Shown: positions 10,289-20,977 of the stretch, piece by piece
How positions within the stretch are numbered: position 1 is the first letter of the stretch
Layout of the letters: the number at the start of each line of letters is the position of its first letter
From: Symbiodinium natans
Lineage: Eukaryota > Sar > Dinophyceae > Suessiales > Symbiodiniaceae
Direction of reading: 5' to 3'
Assembly (NCBI GenBank): GCA_905221605.1
Contig: CAJNDS010002834.1
Location: 687,174-751,173 of the forward strand
DNA: 64,000 bases
The notes under the pieces: generated by a model
What the model saw: the letters and a program-made list of their open reading frames with translations, nothing else
Told to the model about the DNA's origin: nothing
Database searches by the model: none
Program-made: the position numbers and the translations under genes

Positions 10289-10390
10289 GGTTTGGAGTTT
10301 AGGGTTTGGGGTTTGGGGTTGAGGGTGTAAGGTTTAGGGTTTAGGGTTTAGGGTGTAGGGTTTAGGGTTTAGGGTTTAGGGTTTAGGGCT
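10289..10390 (+). repeat. TTTAGGG array
   Basis: About thirteen units with GTGTAGGG and TTTGGGG variants at its left. A shorter one of the same orientation lies at 10,486-10,545. Confidence 0.9.
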
Positions 10391-10667
10391 ACTTAGGGTC
10401 CAGCCTTCGGGCCGAAGGAGCTTACAAATATTCGGGATCAGCAGTGGAGGTGACCCTCAACACAAAGTCCAAAGAGGGCAGCTTCGGGTTTAGGGTTTAG
10501 GGTTTAGGGCTTAGGGTTTAGGGTTTCGGGTTTAGGGTTTAGGGGGCACAACCAGGACTGACGCAAAGTAGCTTCGGCCCCAAGCCTGAACGACCAGGGC
10601 GCCTGCTGCGATGATGATGGCATCATCGAGCCCCAGCGAAGCTGCTAAGCTGCAAAGCCGTAGATGC

Positions 10668-10770
10668 TAAACCCTAAGCCCTAAGCCCTAAGACCTAAGC
10701 CCTACACCCTAAACCCTAAACCCTAAACCCTAAACCCTAAACCCTAAACCCTCAACCCTAAACCCTAAAC
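10668..10770 (-). repeat. CCCTAAG then CCCTAAA array
   Basis: Variant units on the left, canonical ones on the right. Confidence 0.9.
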
Positions 10771-10876
10771 CTGCCAGCCACAGTCCCTCAGCGGAATCTA
10801 AACGCCCGTGCTGCAGGTAGAAATACCTTGGAAAGTCATTGGCAGCTACTCCTTTCCCCCCAAAGAAAAAATGCTA

Positions 10877-10970
10877 CGGTTTAGGGTTTAGGGTTAGGGT
10901 TTGGGTTTAGGGTTTAGGGTTTAGTTTTTAGGGTTAGGGTTTAGTGTTTAGGGTTTAGGGTTCAGGGTTG
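10877..10970 (+). repeat. TTTAGGG array with shortened units
   Basis: Contains several 6-bp units (TTAGGG) among 7-bp ones. Confidence 0.88.
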
Positions 10971-11066
10971 GAAGCCTAAACCTTAACCCAGGCCTCCTGT
11001 CCTGGTACTCCTGAAAGACCCAATCGCCCAAAGCTAAGCCTTCACCTTCGAAGCTTCAGGTTCCGT

Positions 11067-11175
11067 AAACCCTAAACCCTAAACCTTAAACCCTAAACCC
11101 TAAACCCTAAACCTAAACCCTAAACCTAAACCCTAAACCCCAAACCCCAAACCCTAAACCCTAAACCCTAAATCC
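11067..11175 (-). repeat. CCCTAAA array with 6-bp CCTAAA units
   Basis: About fifteen units, including CCTAAA and CCCCAAA variants. Confidence 0.9.
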
Positions 11176-11263
11176 GAAGCCTTGAACCTTCACCACATCA
11201 ATCCCGTTGTTCCCCAGCCTTGGCGTCAGGTCTCTTTTTCAATATGAACCACATGCAAAGATT

Positions 11264-11362
11264 TCCCTAAACCCTAAACCCTAAACCCTAAACCCTAAAC
11301 CCTAAACCCTAAACCCTAAACCCTAAACCCTAAACCCTAAACCCTAAACCCTAAACCCTAAA
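11264..11362 (-). repeat. Clean CCCTAAA array
   Basis: About fourteen perfect units with sharp edges. Confidence 0.95.
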
Positions 11363-11784
11363 AACCCTGAACCCAGGTGACTCGCTCTGCCTTCCAGGGG
11401 CCTCCGCAGACCAGATCCAGTAGCCTGGCACGGCTGACTTGCCTCCCTTTTCTTTTTAGCATTTGTTCAAATAGAAGAAGCAAATAAAGAACAAAAGATA
11501 AATACATAAATAAATCGCATATATACATATATATATATATGCAGGGGTGGAGGTGTAGCGATAACGGTTTAAGGGTTAGGTTTCCTGTTTTCTGTTGTGC
11601 TTTTTTCTCTTCAAGGGGGGTGGAGGTTTAGGGGACAGGGTTTCGGTTTTAGGGATGGGCCCTGAACGCCCTACATCCTGAACCAGTAGATTAGAACCCC
11701 CTAGTCTCCCCCGCAAAGTCCCCTGGACCCTGAAATAGCTCGAGGCTCTAGGTGTTGGGGTTTCGTTTAGTGAAGAACCCTCAA

Positions 11785-12050
11785 CCCTAGTCCCAAACCC
11801 TAAACCCTAAACCCATCCTAAACCCTGACCCCCTGAACCCTGAACGCTAAAACCCACACCCTAAACCCTAACCCCTAAACCCCAAACCCTAAACTCTAAA
11901 CCCCCCAAGCCTTCTTTCGCCCCAAGCCTCCTGATCCGCTGAATGCAGGCGGGCCATCATGCTGGCCAGCGGCCAGGAGCCAGGGTTTAGGGTGTAGGGT
12001 GTAGGGTTTAGGGTCTACGGTTTAGGGGTTCGAGGGCTTTAGGGTTTTTA
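11785..12050. repeat. Degenerate arrays in both orientations
   Basis: CCCTAAA-like at about 11,785-11,910 and TTTAGGG-like at 11,982-12,050, separated by unrecognised sequence. Shorter remnants lie at 12,233-12,255 (+) and 12,420-12,465 (-). Confidence 0.8.
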
Positions 12051-12465
12051 GGTTGTACCAGGTTTGAGCTCTTTAGGTTTAGGGCTGCTTGCCGGTCTTG
12101 ATTGTTACTTTGGGTGTAGGAACATGTCTTTGGACTTGTTTTTGTACGACACCGGGCTGCTCCAACATGGTGTCGAAGTACACATTCCCTTCTTCGGGGT
12201 TCGGATCACTTGTAGGCCCCCTTTGGCAGAAGGGTTTAGGGTTTAGTGTTTAGGTTTATGAATAGGTTCCTAGAATACTGAGAGGGCCCTCCCTTCGGCT
12301 GCAGGTACTATCACACAGGTCCCCCGTCCTCTACAAACCTACGTACCCAACCCAAACCCTCAGCACCACACCATAAACCTAAACCTTACACTCCAGACCC
12401 TACACCTAAACTTTCCCGATACCTTAAACTCTAAACCCTTAACCCTAAACCCTAAACCCTATCTA

Positions 12466-13380
12466 ACCCAGCGAGGATTGAATACCGAAGCGAAACTCGT
12501 GGCAAAAATGTTGATGCTGGCTGCCTCATTCTGATGAACGGAAACAGATACGAGTAGACACAAATAGATATGCTTAGATACCGATATACGGTTTGAGACA
12601 CGCGAGTCTCCTCGTCCGTACGTTTTACGAGGACGTGCCAAACTCCATCGACGCCGGCAGTGGAGTGGGTTTTTCCAGCAACGATGTTGCCCATAGACTA
12701 AGTTAGCCATAAAAATTCTTTTGTCAGGAGGTGCCGAAGTCGGGAAAACTTCACGAGTTTGTTAAACTTCGTATTGCCGACCAATTTGGACAAGAGTCAA
12801 AACGTTCTTGACTACGCTGTAGCTAAAACTGCGTGTGTCTTCGGGAAACGACGTATCCAAAGTCCTACGATTTCGGCTCGTGGATTTTCAACTCAAATTG
12901 TCCAGAACACGATATTCCAGCATTCTTCGATTTCTGGATATGGAAATATCGACGGCCTCAGCCCAAACTTCGACCAAACTTCTTCAGAAATTTCGTCAGA
13001 CCCTCTGGGCAAGGAGATGGGTGTTTTGCGTGAGTTCGAGGTGATTCTTGAGGTCGGAAGCTGCGAGGCCGAATGGCTGCTGCAAGTCTTTGCTGTAAGC
13101 CTTTTCCAGGCGAATTTGGAGCGGCCAAGCTGGCCGGGGCGACGAAGCTGCAGTCAAACATCGTTCGTGCGCCTGAGCATGATCGTCGCCGCTTCGGATG
13201 AAGATGTGCGTCAGTTGATCTATCTGTGGAGCCAGCGCGACATCCTGTCACTGTTTTTTCTGTTCGAGTAACGGATTAGGAACCCCATCGTGCCTGCTGG
13301 TGGGGACGGGTGAAACCAGAAGAAGATGTTCTTTCGTCTTCATGCGTCGCAGCTGCCATAGCAAATTCAATTTATAAGGT
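12466..13380. other. Array-free island, left part, unrecognised open frame
   Basis: About 0.9 kb without telomeric units. The longest plus-strand frame, about 12,759-13,271 (170 codons), begins with MLNFVLPTNLDK and ends in a Leu/Phe-rich tail. It shows no domain, signal peptide or repeat I recognise, and overlapping frames on both strands are also open. It could be an exon, a degraded gene or chance. A low-scoring frame like this should not be treated as a gene without transcript data. Confidence 0.3.
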
Positions 13381-13990
13381 GTTGCCGACAGGAAATGTTG
13401 CCAAGTACATGGCTCGTCCAGTTTTCGAGCTGCGTCATTTCATCATTGGTGACTTCTTCGTCGTGGACGTCGGCAGTGTGGCTCCTGGCTCAGTCTCCGG
13501 CGCGATCTACCTACCCGCCAGAGTGGCGTACAAGTGTTCGCAGAGCTGTTGCCGACAGGAAATGTTGCCAATTACATGGCTCGTCCAGTTTTCGAGCGGC
13601 GGCATTTCATCATCGGTGACTTCTTCGTCGCGGACGTCGGCAGTACGGCTCCTGGCCCAGTCTCCATCATAATCTACCCGCCCTCCAGAGTGGCGCACAA
13701 GTGTTCGCGGGAGTGTTGCCGACAGGAAATGTTGCCAAGCACATGACTGGTCCAGTTTTCGAGCGGCGTCATTTCATCATTGCGCCCGCCAGATCGAGTG
13801 GCGTGCAAGTGTTCACGGGAGCGTTGCCGACAGGAAGTTTTTGCCCAGGTACATGGCTCGTCCAGTTTTCGAGCAGCATCATTTCATCATCGGTGAGTTC
13901 TTCGTCGTGGACGTCGGCAGCACGGCTCCTTGCCCAGTCTCCAGCCGAATCTACCTATGGCGTACAAGCGTTCACGGGGTGGTCTTTGCC
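13381..13990. repeat. Tandem repeat, 167-bp unit, four copies
   Basis: Each unit opens with GTTGCCGACAGGAA. It continues through ATGGCTCGTCCAGTTTTCGA and a GACTTCTTCGTC...GACGTCGGCAG segment to a GTGTTCGC or GCGTTCAC end. Units start at 13,381, 13,548, 13,715 and 13,823. The first two are 167 bp, the third is shortened to 108 bp by loss of its middle, and the last fades near 13,990. Since 167 is not a multiple of three, the repeat does not encode a repeated protein, although frames run through it. This is a satellite-like local amplification. Confidence 0.85.
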
Positions 13991-15525
13991 ATGGTCCCGC
14001 CCGGAGAGGGTCTGGCTGCGAGCCTGACGCAGTGTCGCGAGCTAACGTCTGCCAAGAGGCGAATGCGTAAGCGCAGTCATGAAGACCGTCCGAAGTCTTG
14101 TCGAGTTAGCCTCAACTAGCAGCGTGCGACAGACAACAGGATCGCTTTTGCAACATTTGCAGACCCTGCCACGGGTGAGACGTGACACAACAGCCACATG
14201 ATTCCATTATTTTGCGACTCGCTTCGACGAGAGGCTGAACCTGAAGGACGACTATGCAATATGGCATAGCGCGTGAAGGTGCTTCGTTCTTGTTTGGCCA
14301 GCCAAGCTGAGCTACACAAGGGCCACACGTGTGGGCGCATCCTGAAGCATGTGCAATGTGCGCGCGCGCGGACCTCGCCACGAGCGTTTGCGTTTGCAAG
14401 ATGTTTTGCCGAAGCCCTCGATTGTTTGCCGCTTTGTTGTGCTTATGATTGACCAGGTCTTTGGCAGGTGCTGCGTTGCAACCGTCTGCGGATCAACCGG
14501 AAGCGCAACACGAACCGCGGCCCCGCAACAGACAATCGCACCTCTGCCGAGGACCGCGTTTGGCTTATCTGGCGGCTTGCGTGGGGAGTGGACCTCGCGC
14601 AAGCATTCATTCCGGAATGCTTGCAGAGCCCTAAATATCATCTTTTGCGGTTTTGTCCTTATATGTTTTACGTGAAAGTTGGTCTTGGGCGTGTCAGTCT
14701 GGAAACTGAACGCGACTGGCATCCTAGGCGGGTTGGAAGGCTGGCTGATTACGTGGCGATACGGACAGCTGTGGCACGCAGTTCCAAACCTGCAGTGCGA
14801 TTTGCCATACTTATTTGTGCTCGATGGCTGTTTGTTATACTTTTGTGTGTTTGTTACGCTTTCGTGGGTTCCGGCAACTTTCAAATGTTTCGAGCGTTTT
14901 TAGGGTTTTGGAGCTTAGACCACTTGAGTGGCTTGCGAAGCACCACTGCCAGCATCGGAAGCCATCTCGGCTTTCATTTTTCGATACCGGACCTCTTCAT
15001 ATCCATGCAGTGCGCCCCGAACCCTCTCTTTGTTGATTTGTTTGTGAGTGCGTGTGATTTGGCTTTTTGCTGCAGCACGCACGCTGTCGCCCATCGGTCT
15101 GGATCCTTACCTGAGCTGCAGCAGGTACGTGGCGGCCACTGTTCTCTTTCTTCTGGCTTCGCTTGGTTGGTGGGGCTGTCCTGATTACGAGCACTGCAAT
15201 GGCTGGACAGAGAGCTGAGATGCTAGCTACAAGGCCATGCATGCATGTCACAAATGCGCGGGCCTGACATGTGTGGGCTTTTAGCAAGCATCGATGGGCA
15301 GTTGGATGTGCAGTGCTAATGTTTCGCAAATTGCAATCCATGCTGCAGGGCGCATCGCAGCTTCGTCGTGCCATTTAGGGGGCAATCCCATCCAGATGAG
15401 AATGTAAATCGGCTTTGGCTTGTTTTTGGCTGGCTCTGGTTTGGATTCGTTTTGAGTAGTGTTTGGGTGGCCTTGGGGTGGGCATGTCTTCCTGCTGTGC
15501 ACTTGCCAGCGCGTGACCTCCGAGC
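13991..15525. other. Array-free island, right part, unrecognised
   Basis: About 1.5 kb without telomeric units. The longest plus frame is about 14,468-15,184 (238 codons), with a hydrophobic stretch around residues 110-130. A 190-codon frame is open on the opposite strand over part of it, so neither is convincing. No known domain is seen. Introns could hide a real gene. Confidence 0.3.
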
Positions 15526-16015
15526 CTAAACCTTAAACCCTGAACCCGAAACCCTAAATCTGGTGCCTTACATCCTAACCCCCTGAAGCTCTCAACCTCA
15601 GGACTACCATGTGCACCCTGGCCCTCTCTCAGGCGACTGAGCAGCAACGTCGGTTTCAGATTTTTCAGGTTGAAGAACTCGGGATTTAGGGTTCAGGGTT
15701 TAGGGTTTGGGGTGTAAGGCGTGCTATGCATACAGCACGGGGGCCAACCTTAGGGGCTTAAGTTTGCTGAAGCGGGCTTTGTCGGCCTGAGGGGGCGTCC
15801 TGGGGTTCAGTGCAGACTTCAGGATTTTAAGGTGTAAGGCTTTAGGTGTAAGGTTTTGGTGTTTGGGGGAGGGCGGAGTTTCGGGGTTTAGGGTTTCAGG
15901 GCTCTGGGTCTTGGGGTCTTTCCTTGAGCAAGCCTAAATCCATAAGCACATCTAGAGGCCTTCAGTAAGCCACTAGCCCCTAACCCTGTAAACCCTAAAC
16001 CCTGAACCCTAAACC
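15526..16015. repeat. Sparse short telomeric remnants
   Basis: Small groups of CCCTAAA or TTTAGGG units at about 15,526-15,560, 15,685-15,712 and 15,970-16,015, with unrecognised spacer between. Confidence 0.7.
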
Positions 16016-16169
16016 GCAGCTACAAGCCCTGCAGCCCGTGGACAAGTCAATTGAACCCACTTGTTGAATTTCATTCTCCAGGGCCCTAGTGCAACTCCTT
16101 ATTGCTTCAAACCCTAAACCTCCAAGCCCTAGCCCCTACCTAGACTCTAAACCCCCAAACCCTAGACTA

Positions 16170-16280
16170 TATCCAAAACATATACATATACATATATATA
16201 TATATACATATATATCTAGACCCTCAGCCCTGAATCCTGAACCCTAAAGCCCTAGAGTGTGTGTGTATATATATATATAG
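16170..16280. repeat. TA / TG microsatellites
   Basis: TATACA/TA runs (16,183-16,215) and a GTGTGTGTATATATATATAT run (16,258-16,279). Degenerate CCCTAAA text surrounds them to about 16,470. Confidence 0.88.
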
Positions 16281-16472
16281 ACCTTAAACAGCCTAAACCC
16301 GAAACCCCTAAACATCCCTAAGCCCTAAACCCTTAAAGCATAAACATAGCCAAATCCCAAACTCTATAACCCTTAAACCCTAAACATCTCCTAAGCCCTA
16401 AACCCTGAACCCCAAACATCCCTAAACCCTAAACCCTAAACCCGAAACCCCAAGCCCTAAACTCCAAACCGC

Positions 16473-16520
16473 CCCACCCCCCCCCCCCCCCCCCCCTCCC
16501 GCCCCCCCCCCTCCCCGGCC
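16473..16520 (-). repeat. Poly-C rich tract
   Basis: About 48 bp, nearly all C. Confidence 0.9.
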
Positions 16521-16534
16521 CCCGATTCCTCCAA

Positions 16535-16870
16535 CTTTGTCCGCGAACCGACCTCATCGATCTCTTGTAATGAAACCCTAGACCCTAAATGCAACTCGAT
16601 AAACAGCAACCCCAAACAACCCTAAACCCTAAACCCTAAAAACCCTAAACCCTAAACCCTAAACCCTAACCCTAAACCCTAAACCCTAAACCCTAAACCC
16701 TAAACCCTAACCCCTACACCCCACACCCTAAACCCTAAACCCTAAACCCTAAACCCTAAACCCTAAACCCTAAACCCTAAACCCTAAACCCTAAACCCTA
16801 AACCCTAAACCCTAAACCCTAAACCCTAAACCCAACCTTTGTCCGAGAAACCGATCTCATCGATCTCTTG
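16535..16870. repeat. Direct repeat bracketing a CCCTAAA array
   Basis: CTTTGTCCGCGAACCGACC continuing into TCATCGATCTCTTGT (about 16,535-16,569) recurs almost unchanged at about 16,838-16,870 (CTTTGTCCGAGAAACCGATC, then the same tail). Between the copies lies a 216-bp CCCTAAA array. The duplicated flank suggests that array gain was accompanied by duplication of local sequence. Confidence 0.8.
16617..16832 (-). repeat. Long CCCTAAA array
   Basis: About thirty units, with a few short-unit and CCCTACA defects near the middle. Confidence 0.95.
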
Positions 16871-16915
16871 TCCTGCGGCCAACCCATTGCCTGGGCCGGG
16901 CGCCGAGATGTCTAG

Positions 16916-17030
16916 ATGAGGGTTTATGGTTTAGGGTTTAGGGTTTAGGGTTTGGGGTTTGGGGTTTAGGGTTTAGGGTTTAGGGTTTAGGGTTAGGGTT
17001 TAGGGTTTAGGGTTTAGGGTTGAGGGGGGT
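16916..17030 (+). repeat. TTTAGGG array
   Basis: About fifteen units, opposite in orientation to the long array 85 bp to its left. It passes into G-rich sequence (17,030-17,070). Confidence 0.92.
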
Positions 17031-17070
17031 TTGGGGGTTGGGGAGGGGCGGGCGGGGGGGGTGGGGGGCT

Positions 17071-17640
17071 CATTTTCGGGCTGAGTCAGGGGCTTCAGTT
17101 GTTGAGGGATTTGCGAATGCTCCCTCTAGGGTTCATCGGATTTGTGGTTTTGGGGGGTGGTTTCTTGGTGCATTGAAGGTTTCGAGGGTTGCTGAGGGCT
17201 TTTGGAGTTTAGATTTTCATGGTCAGTGTTTTAGGGTGTTTAGGAATGTTGAGAGTTTGTGGAGCTCTTGGGGCATCGGAGCTTGGGGAGTTCGGCTTCG
17301 TCGTGTTCAGTTTTTTTTGGCTATGGGAATCAGGGCCAGTTAGGGGTTTAGGGCGGAAGACCCGAAATCCCACGCTAGCACTACACACCAAGCCATGAAA
17401 GTGAACCTTAAAGCCCACAGAGCCTGCTGGTAAAACCCTGAATGCACCAAACCCCGAAATGCCCCAAGATCGCGCACACCCGAAAAAATACCCCCAACCC
17501 CCCACTTACTCTAAACTCTACACAAGGACCAAGCATTTTGGTGTCGGGTGGCATTGTCAGGATTGTCATACATAATCCGACACTCAGCGTCTAGATCCCT
17601 CCGCCCCACCAACACATGCTTTTGCATTTTGGGGCTCAGG
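17071..17640. other. Spacer without recognised gene
   Basis: Two overlapping open frames of about 100 codons, one per strand (17,020-17,343 + and 17,209-17,505 -), start or run through G-rich and degenerate telomere-like text and resemble no family I know. Confidence 0.4.
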
Positions 17641-17840
17641 GTGTAGGGCTTTATGTTCAGGGTTTAGGGTTTAAGGACGTAGTAGCTCGAAGTGTTTGTT
17701 GGGCTTGAGAACGGCTGTGAACATATGTAACCTGCCCCAGGACCCGCACTCCCCTTGCCCCCAGGCAACCCTCATTGACGCCGAGTTGGGGAAAGGGTTT
17801 AGGTTGGAAAAGAACTGCCACAAAAATGCAAGCCGGCGTC

Positions 17841-17935
17841 TTGGGATGTTCCGCCTTATACTAACGGTCCTTAATAGGGACTATAGTACCACCCATCCCT
17901 ATTAAGGACTGCTAGGAAAGGGGGGAACATCCCAA
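17841..17935. mobile_element. Family B inverted-repeat element, no telomeric insert (B1)
   Basis: A 95-bp near-palindrome. The left arm TTGGGATGTTCCGCC continues through TCCTTAATAGGGA, and the right arm TCCCTATTAAGGA continues to GGGGGAACATCCCAA. The loop is CTATAGTACCACCCA. Foldback without coding sequence fits a MITE. This copy is the empty reference for B2. Confidence 0.8.
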
Positions 17936-18004
17936 CCCTAAGCCCTAAAGCGCCTGAGAGCCTAAGCACAGGTCTCAGGGGGGCTTAGACCTCTGGGATT
18001 CTAC

Positions 18005-18075
18005 TAGGGTTTAGGGTTTGGGGTTTAGGGTTTAGGGTTTGGGGTTCAGGGTTTAGGGTTTAGGGTTTAGGGTGC
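18005..18075 (+). repeat. TTTAGGG array
   Basis: About ten units, with TTTGGGG and TTCAGGG variants. Further mixed arrays of the same orientation are at 18,157-18,250 and 18,370-18,395. Confidence 0.88.
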
Positions 18076-18516
18076 AGAGGCATGCAGCAGGCTATTGAAA
18101 CACGGGCCCCCAGAGTTCAGGGTTCAAGGTTGTTCAAGGGACTGAAGGACTACGAGCAGTAGGGTTTAGGCTTGAGGATTTAGGGTTTAGGGTTTGAGGT
18201 TTAGGGTTTAGGGTTGAGGATTTAGGGTTTGGGGTTTGGGGTTTAGGGTTCTCTAAAATCTGGTCCCTGTTGGGGTCCTTACTATAAGGAGGCCGCTCTT
18301 GTTTAGGGAGCCCAACCAGGGACCGCAACTTACAGAACTCACCATGTATCTATCAATCATACATATTTTGGGTTTAGGGTTTAGGGTTTAGGGTTACTAG
18401 GGGAGTAGGCCGGACTAAGCCCTAATTCAAGGACTTCAGGCGGGACCCTTATATGGGACGTCAAGGCTTCTTGGGATGTATTTAGGGGCTACTTAGGTAT
18501 CTAGCGACTATATAAG

Positions 18517-18560
18517 GTGTCTATATATATATATATATGTATATGGGTTGTATATATACG
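18517..18560. repeat. TA microsatellite
   Basis: TATATATA runs and TATATGGG-type edges inside unrecognised spacer. Confidence 0.85.
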
Positions 18561-18617
18561 GTTATGTAGCGGAATAAGATTAAGGGTCCCTTGGAGGGGT
18601 CCCTCCTCCTTCAGGGT

Positions 18618-18725
18618 TTTGGGTTTAGGCTTGAGGGTTGAGGGTTTTGGGTTTTGGGTTTAGGGTTTAGGGTTTCGGGTTTAGGGTTTGGGGTTTAGGG
18701 TTTAGGGTTTAGGGTTTAGGGTTTG
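18618..18725 (+). repeat. TTTAGGG array, degenerate left
   Basis: Irregular TTTTGGG and TTGAGGG units at the left become clean TTTAGGG at the right. A shorter array follows at 18,795-18,860. Confidence 0.88.
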
Positions 18726-19082
18726 GTTGAAGCCCAGGCTGTCTTCTGGAAGGACCGCATGACTGGGCAGTCCATGGGCAGCGGACCCGGACAGGGTTTA
18801 GGCTTTAGGGTTTAGGGCTTAGGGTTTAGGGTTTAGGCTTTAGGGTTTACGGTTTCTGTTCGGGCTTATGGTTTAAGCAGCAGCTGCTTGATTCGGAGGG
18901 TCCATCGGAACCAAGTTTCAGAATCCGGTCTGACTACGTTGACGGGCTTCAGGCGCGCAGTGTTGTTTGTTTGGGATGGGACTGGAGGGACAGGTCCCGT
19001 TTGGGAAGAAATCTTAAGCAGAAGAGACCGCCCGACTCTCCTGCAGAAAACAGTGGGCCCAACCCTGAATCCTGGGAATTTC

Positions 19083-19137
19083 GGGTTTAGGGTTTAGGGT
19101 TTAGGGATTAGGGTTTAGGGTTTAGGGTTTAGGGATT
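19083..19137 (+). repeat. TTTAGGG array
   Basis: Seven to eight units, with one ATTAGGG variant. Confidence 0.92.
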
Positions 19138-19212
19138 TCAGAGGGCCAAGGGGGCCAACCCAGCTAAACACTCCACGTCCCCAGAATGATACTGGGAATG
19201 TCTGCGGTGGCC

Positions 19213-19381
19213 TTGGGATGTGCCCCCTTCTACCAACAGCCCTTAATAGGGATTATGCGGTTTAGGGTTCAGGGTTCAGGGTTTAGGGTTTAGGGTTTAG
19301 GGTTCAGGGTTTAGGGTTTAGGGTTTAGGGTTTAGGGAGTACTACAATCCCTATCAAGTGCTGTTAGTATAAGCATCCCAA
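19213..19381. mobile_element. Family B element with telomeric array in its loop (B2)
   Basis: The arms TTGGGATGTGCCCCC...CCTTAATAGGGA and TCCCTATCAAG...AAGCATCCCAA pair as in B1. B1 has a 15-base loop, while B2 carries about 80 bp of TTTAGGG/TTCAGGG units (19,258-19,337). Bases on either side of the array (TTAT on the left, AGTACTAC on the right) correspond to adjoining loop bases CTAT and AGTACCAC in B1, so the array sits at one point in the loop. Confidence 0.8.
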
Positions 19382-19590
19382 GAAGTGCCCCTGAACAGGG
19401 TTTATCTAGGGTTTGGAGTTCATGGCCTAGATGTCAGCGAGCGTGTGGCGCGAAGAGTCCTGCACACCCCTGTCATCCCCTTGGGATTGAGTTGCGACAC
19501 TTGGGTGTCAAGCTTTCTTGGGTTAGACCCTTAGAAGGAACTAAGGGAACACTGGAACACCCGTGCAGTAGCAGCATTTCCTCCGAACTC

Positions 19591-19650
19591 AGGGTTTAGG
19601 GTTTAGGGTTTAGGGATTAGGGTTTAGGGTTTAGGGTTTAGGGTTTAGGT
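19591..19650 (+). repeat. TTTAGGG array
   Basis: About eight units with one ATTAGGG. A short opposite array is at 19,797-19,832. Confidence 0.92.
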
Positions 19651-19994
19651 CTTTTTGGTGAGATGGGAGGCAGATGCCCCAAAGACTGCAGGCGGCCACA
19701 TTATGATCCTCGGGGGCTGCGCCGGCGAGGGCAAGTACTGGGCTCCTTGCACGGAACTGGTTCGGGGTGAGGGTTGCAGGAGGGCGGGCCCCTAGTTTAA
19801 CCCTAAACCCTAAACCCTAAACCCTAAACCCCTCAATTTAGGGACTGGAATAATGACCATAAAACACCCCAAAGCGCGAGATTCCTATCAGTTTGAGAGC
19901 CCGAATCCCCAAACCTGAGCCCTCCTACGACTCATCTGCGTGCAGGGGTTGGAAGTCTGAAACCACGAAACGAAACCCTAAACCCGAAGCCCTA

Positions 19995-20070
19995 AGGTTT
20001 AGGGTTTTTAGGGTTTAGGGTTTAGGGTTTAGGCCTAAACCCCTACACCCTCAAAGCACTAAGCCCTAAA
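19995..20070. repeat. Head-to-head telomeric junction
   Basis: TTTAGGG units run into CCCTAAA units with no spacer. The junction is the perfect palindrome TTTAGGCCTAAA at 20,028-20,039. Confidence 0.88.
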
Positions 20071-20137
20071 CCAGAGCCCCTGATCCTGAGCTTCCTGTGC
20101 GGGGGCTGAAGACCCCAACCTGAGCCCCAAAGACCCT

Positions 20138-20247
20138 ACCCTAAACCCTAAACCCTAAACCCTAAACCCTAATTCCTAAACCCTAAACCCTAAACCCTAA
20201 CCCCTTAACCCTAAACCCTAAACCCTAAACCCTAAACCCTAAACCCC
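20138..20247 (-). repeat. CCCTAAA array
   Basis: About fifteen units with two imperfect ones (CCCTAATT and CCCCTTA). More units lie at about 20,310-20,380 (CCCCAAA-rich) and 20,483-20,545 (clean). Confidence 0.92.
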
Positions 20248-20644
20248 CCTCCCCCCCCGGAATCCCGGTGCTGTCTTTTGCCTCCCCCTTTGTTGGCTTA
20301 TGGGCTCCTTCAAGAAACCCAAACCCCAAGCCCTCAACCCCAAACCCCAAACCCTAAGCCCTAAACCCCAAACCCCATATCCCATGCAAACAACTAAACC
20401 TCACTGTGATTCGATCCCCGTCAGCTATCTTGGCATGCGTCTTGCTTTCGAGGATCTTCTTGAAGCCATTTCAGACGGTAACAACCCTAAACCCTAAACC
20501 CTAAACCCTAAACCCTAAACCCTAAACCCTAAACCCTAAACCCTAGGAAGCAGCTTCTTGCAACCGACGATGCAGGTCCACGACTCCTTGGTCAACGTCA
20601 CACGCGCAGGGCTGTGGCAGGCTGGCTGCTGTTTGGGGCTTTGG

Positions 20645-20908
20645 GGGTTTACGGTTGAGGGGTTTAGGGGTTAGGGTTTAGGGTTTAGGGTTTAGGGGTT
20701 TAGGGTGTGGGGGTTTAGGGGTTTAGGGTTTAGGAGTTTAGGAGTTTAGGAGTTTAGGGTTTAGGGGTTGAGGGGTTTAGGGTTTAGGAGTTTAGGAGTT
20801 TAGGGTTTAGGGGCTGAGGGGTTTAGGGTTTGGGGGTTTAGGGGTTTAGGGTTTGCTAAACCCCCAAACCCTAAACCCTAAACCCTAAACCCTAAACCCT
20901 AAACCCTT
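20645..20908. repeat. Variant TTTAGGGG array meeting CCCTAAA array head-to-head
   Basis: About 210 bp of TTTAGGGG, TTTAGGAG and TTTAGGG units end at GGGTTTG and switch directly to CTAAACCCCC and then CCCTAAA units (junction about 20,855/20,856). Confidence 0.88.
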
Positions 20909-20977
20909 AATGTTTGAAGAGCCTCCGGCTCAGGCCGTCAAGTTGCCCGTCGGCCCTCTGCCTCTCTCCCCCACTCT

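Noticed and set aside
14312-14884. Minus-strand frame of 190 codons
   Set aside because: It overlaps a 238-codon plus-strand frame over the same bases, and neither shows a recognisable domain. Listed only as part of the island.
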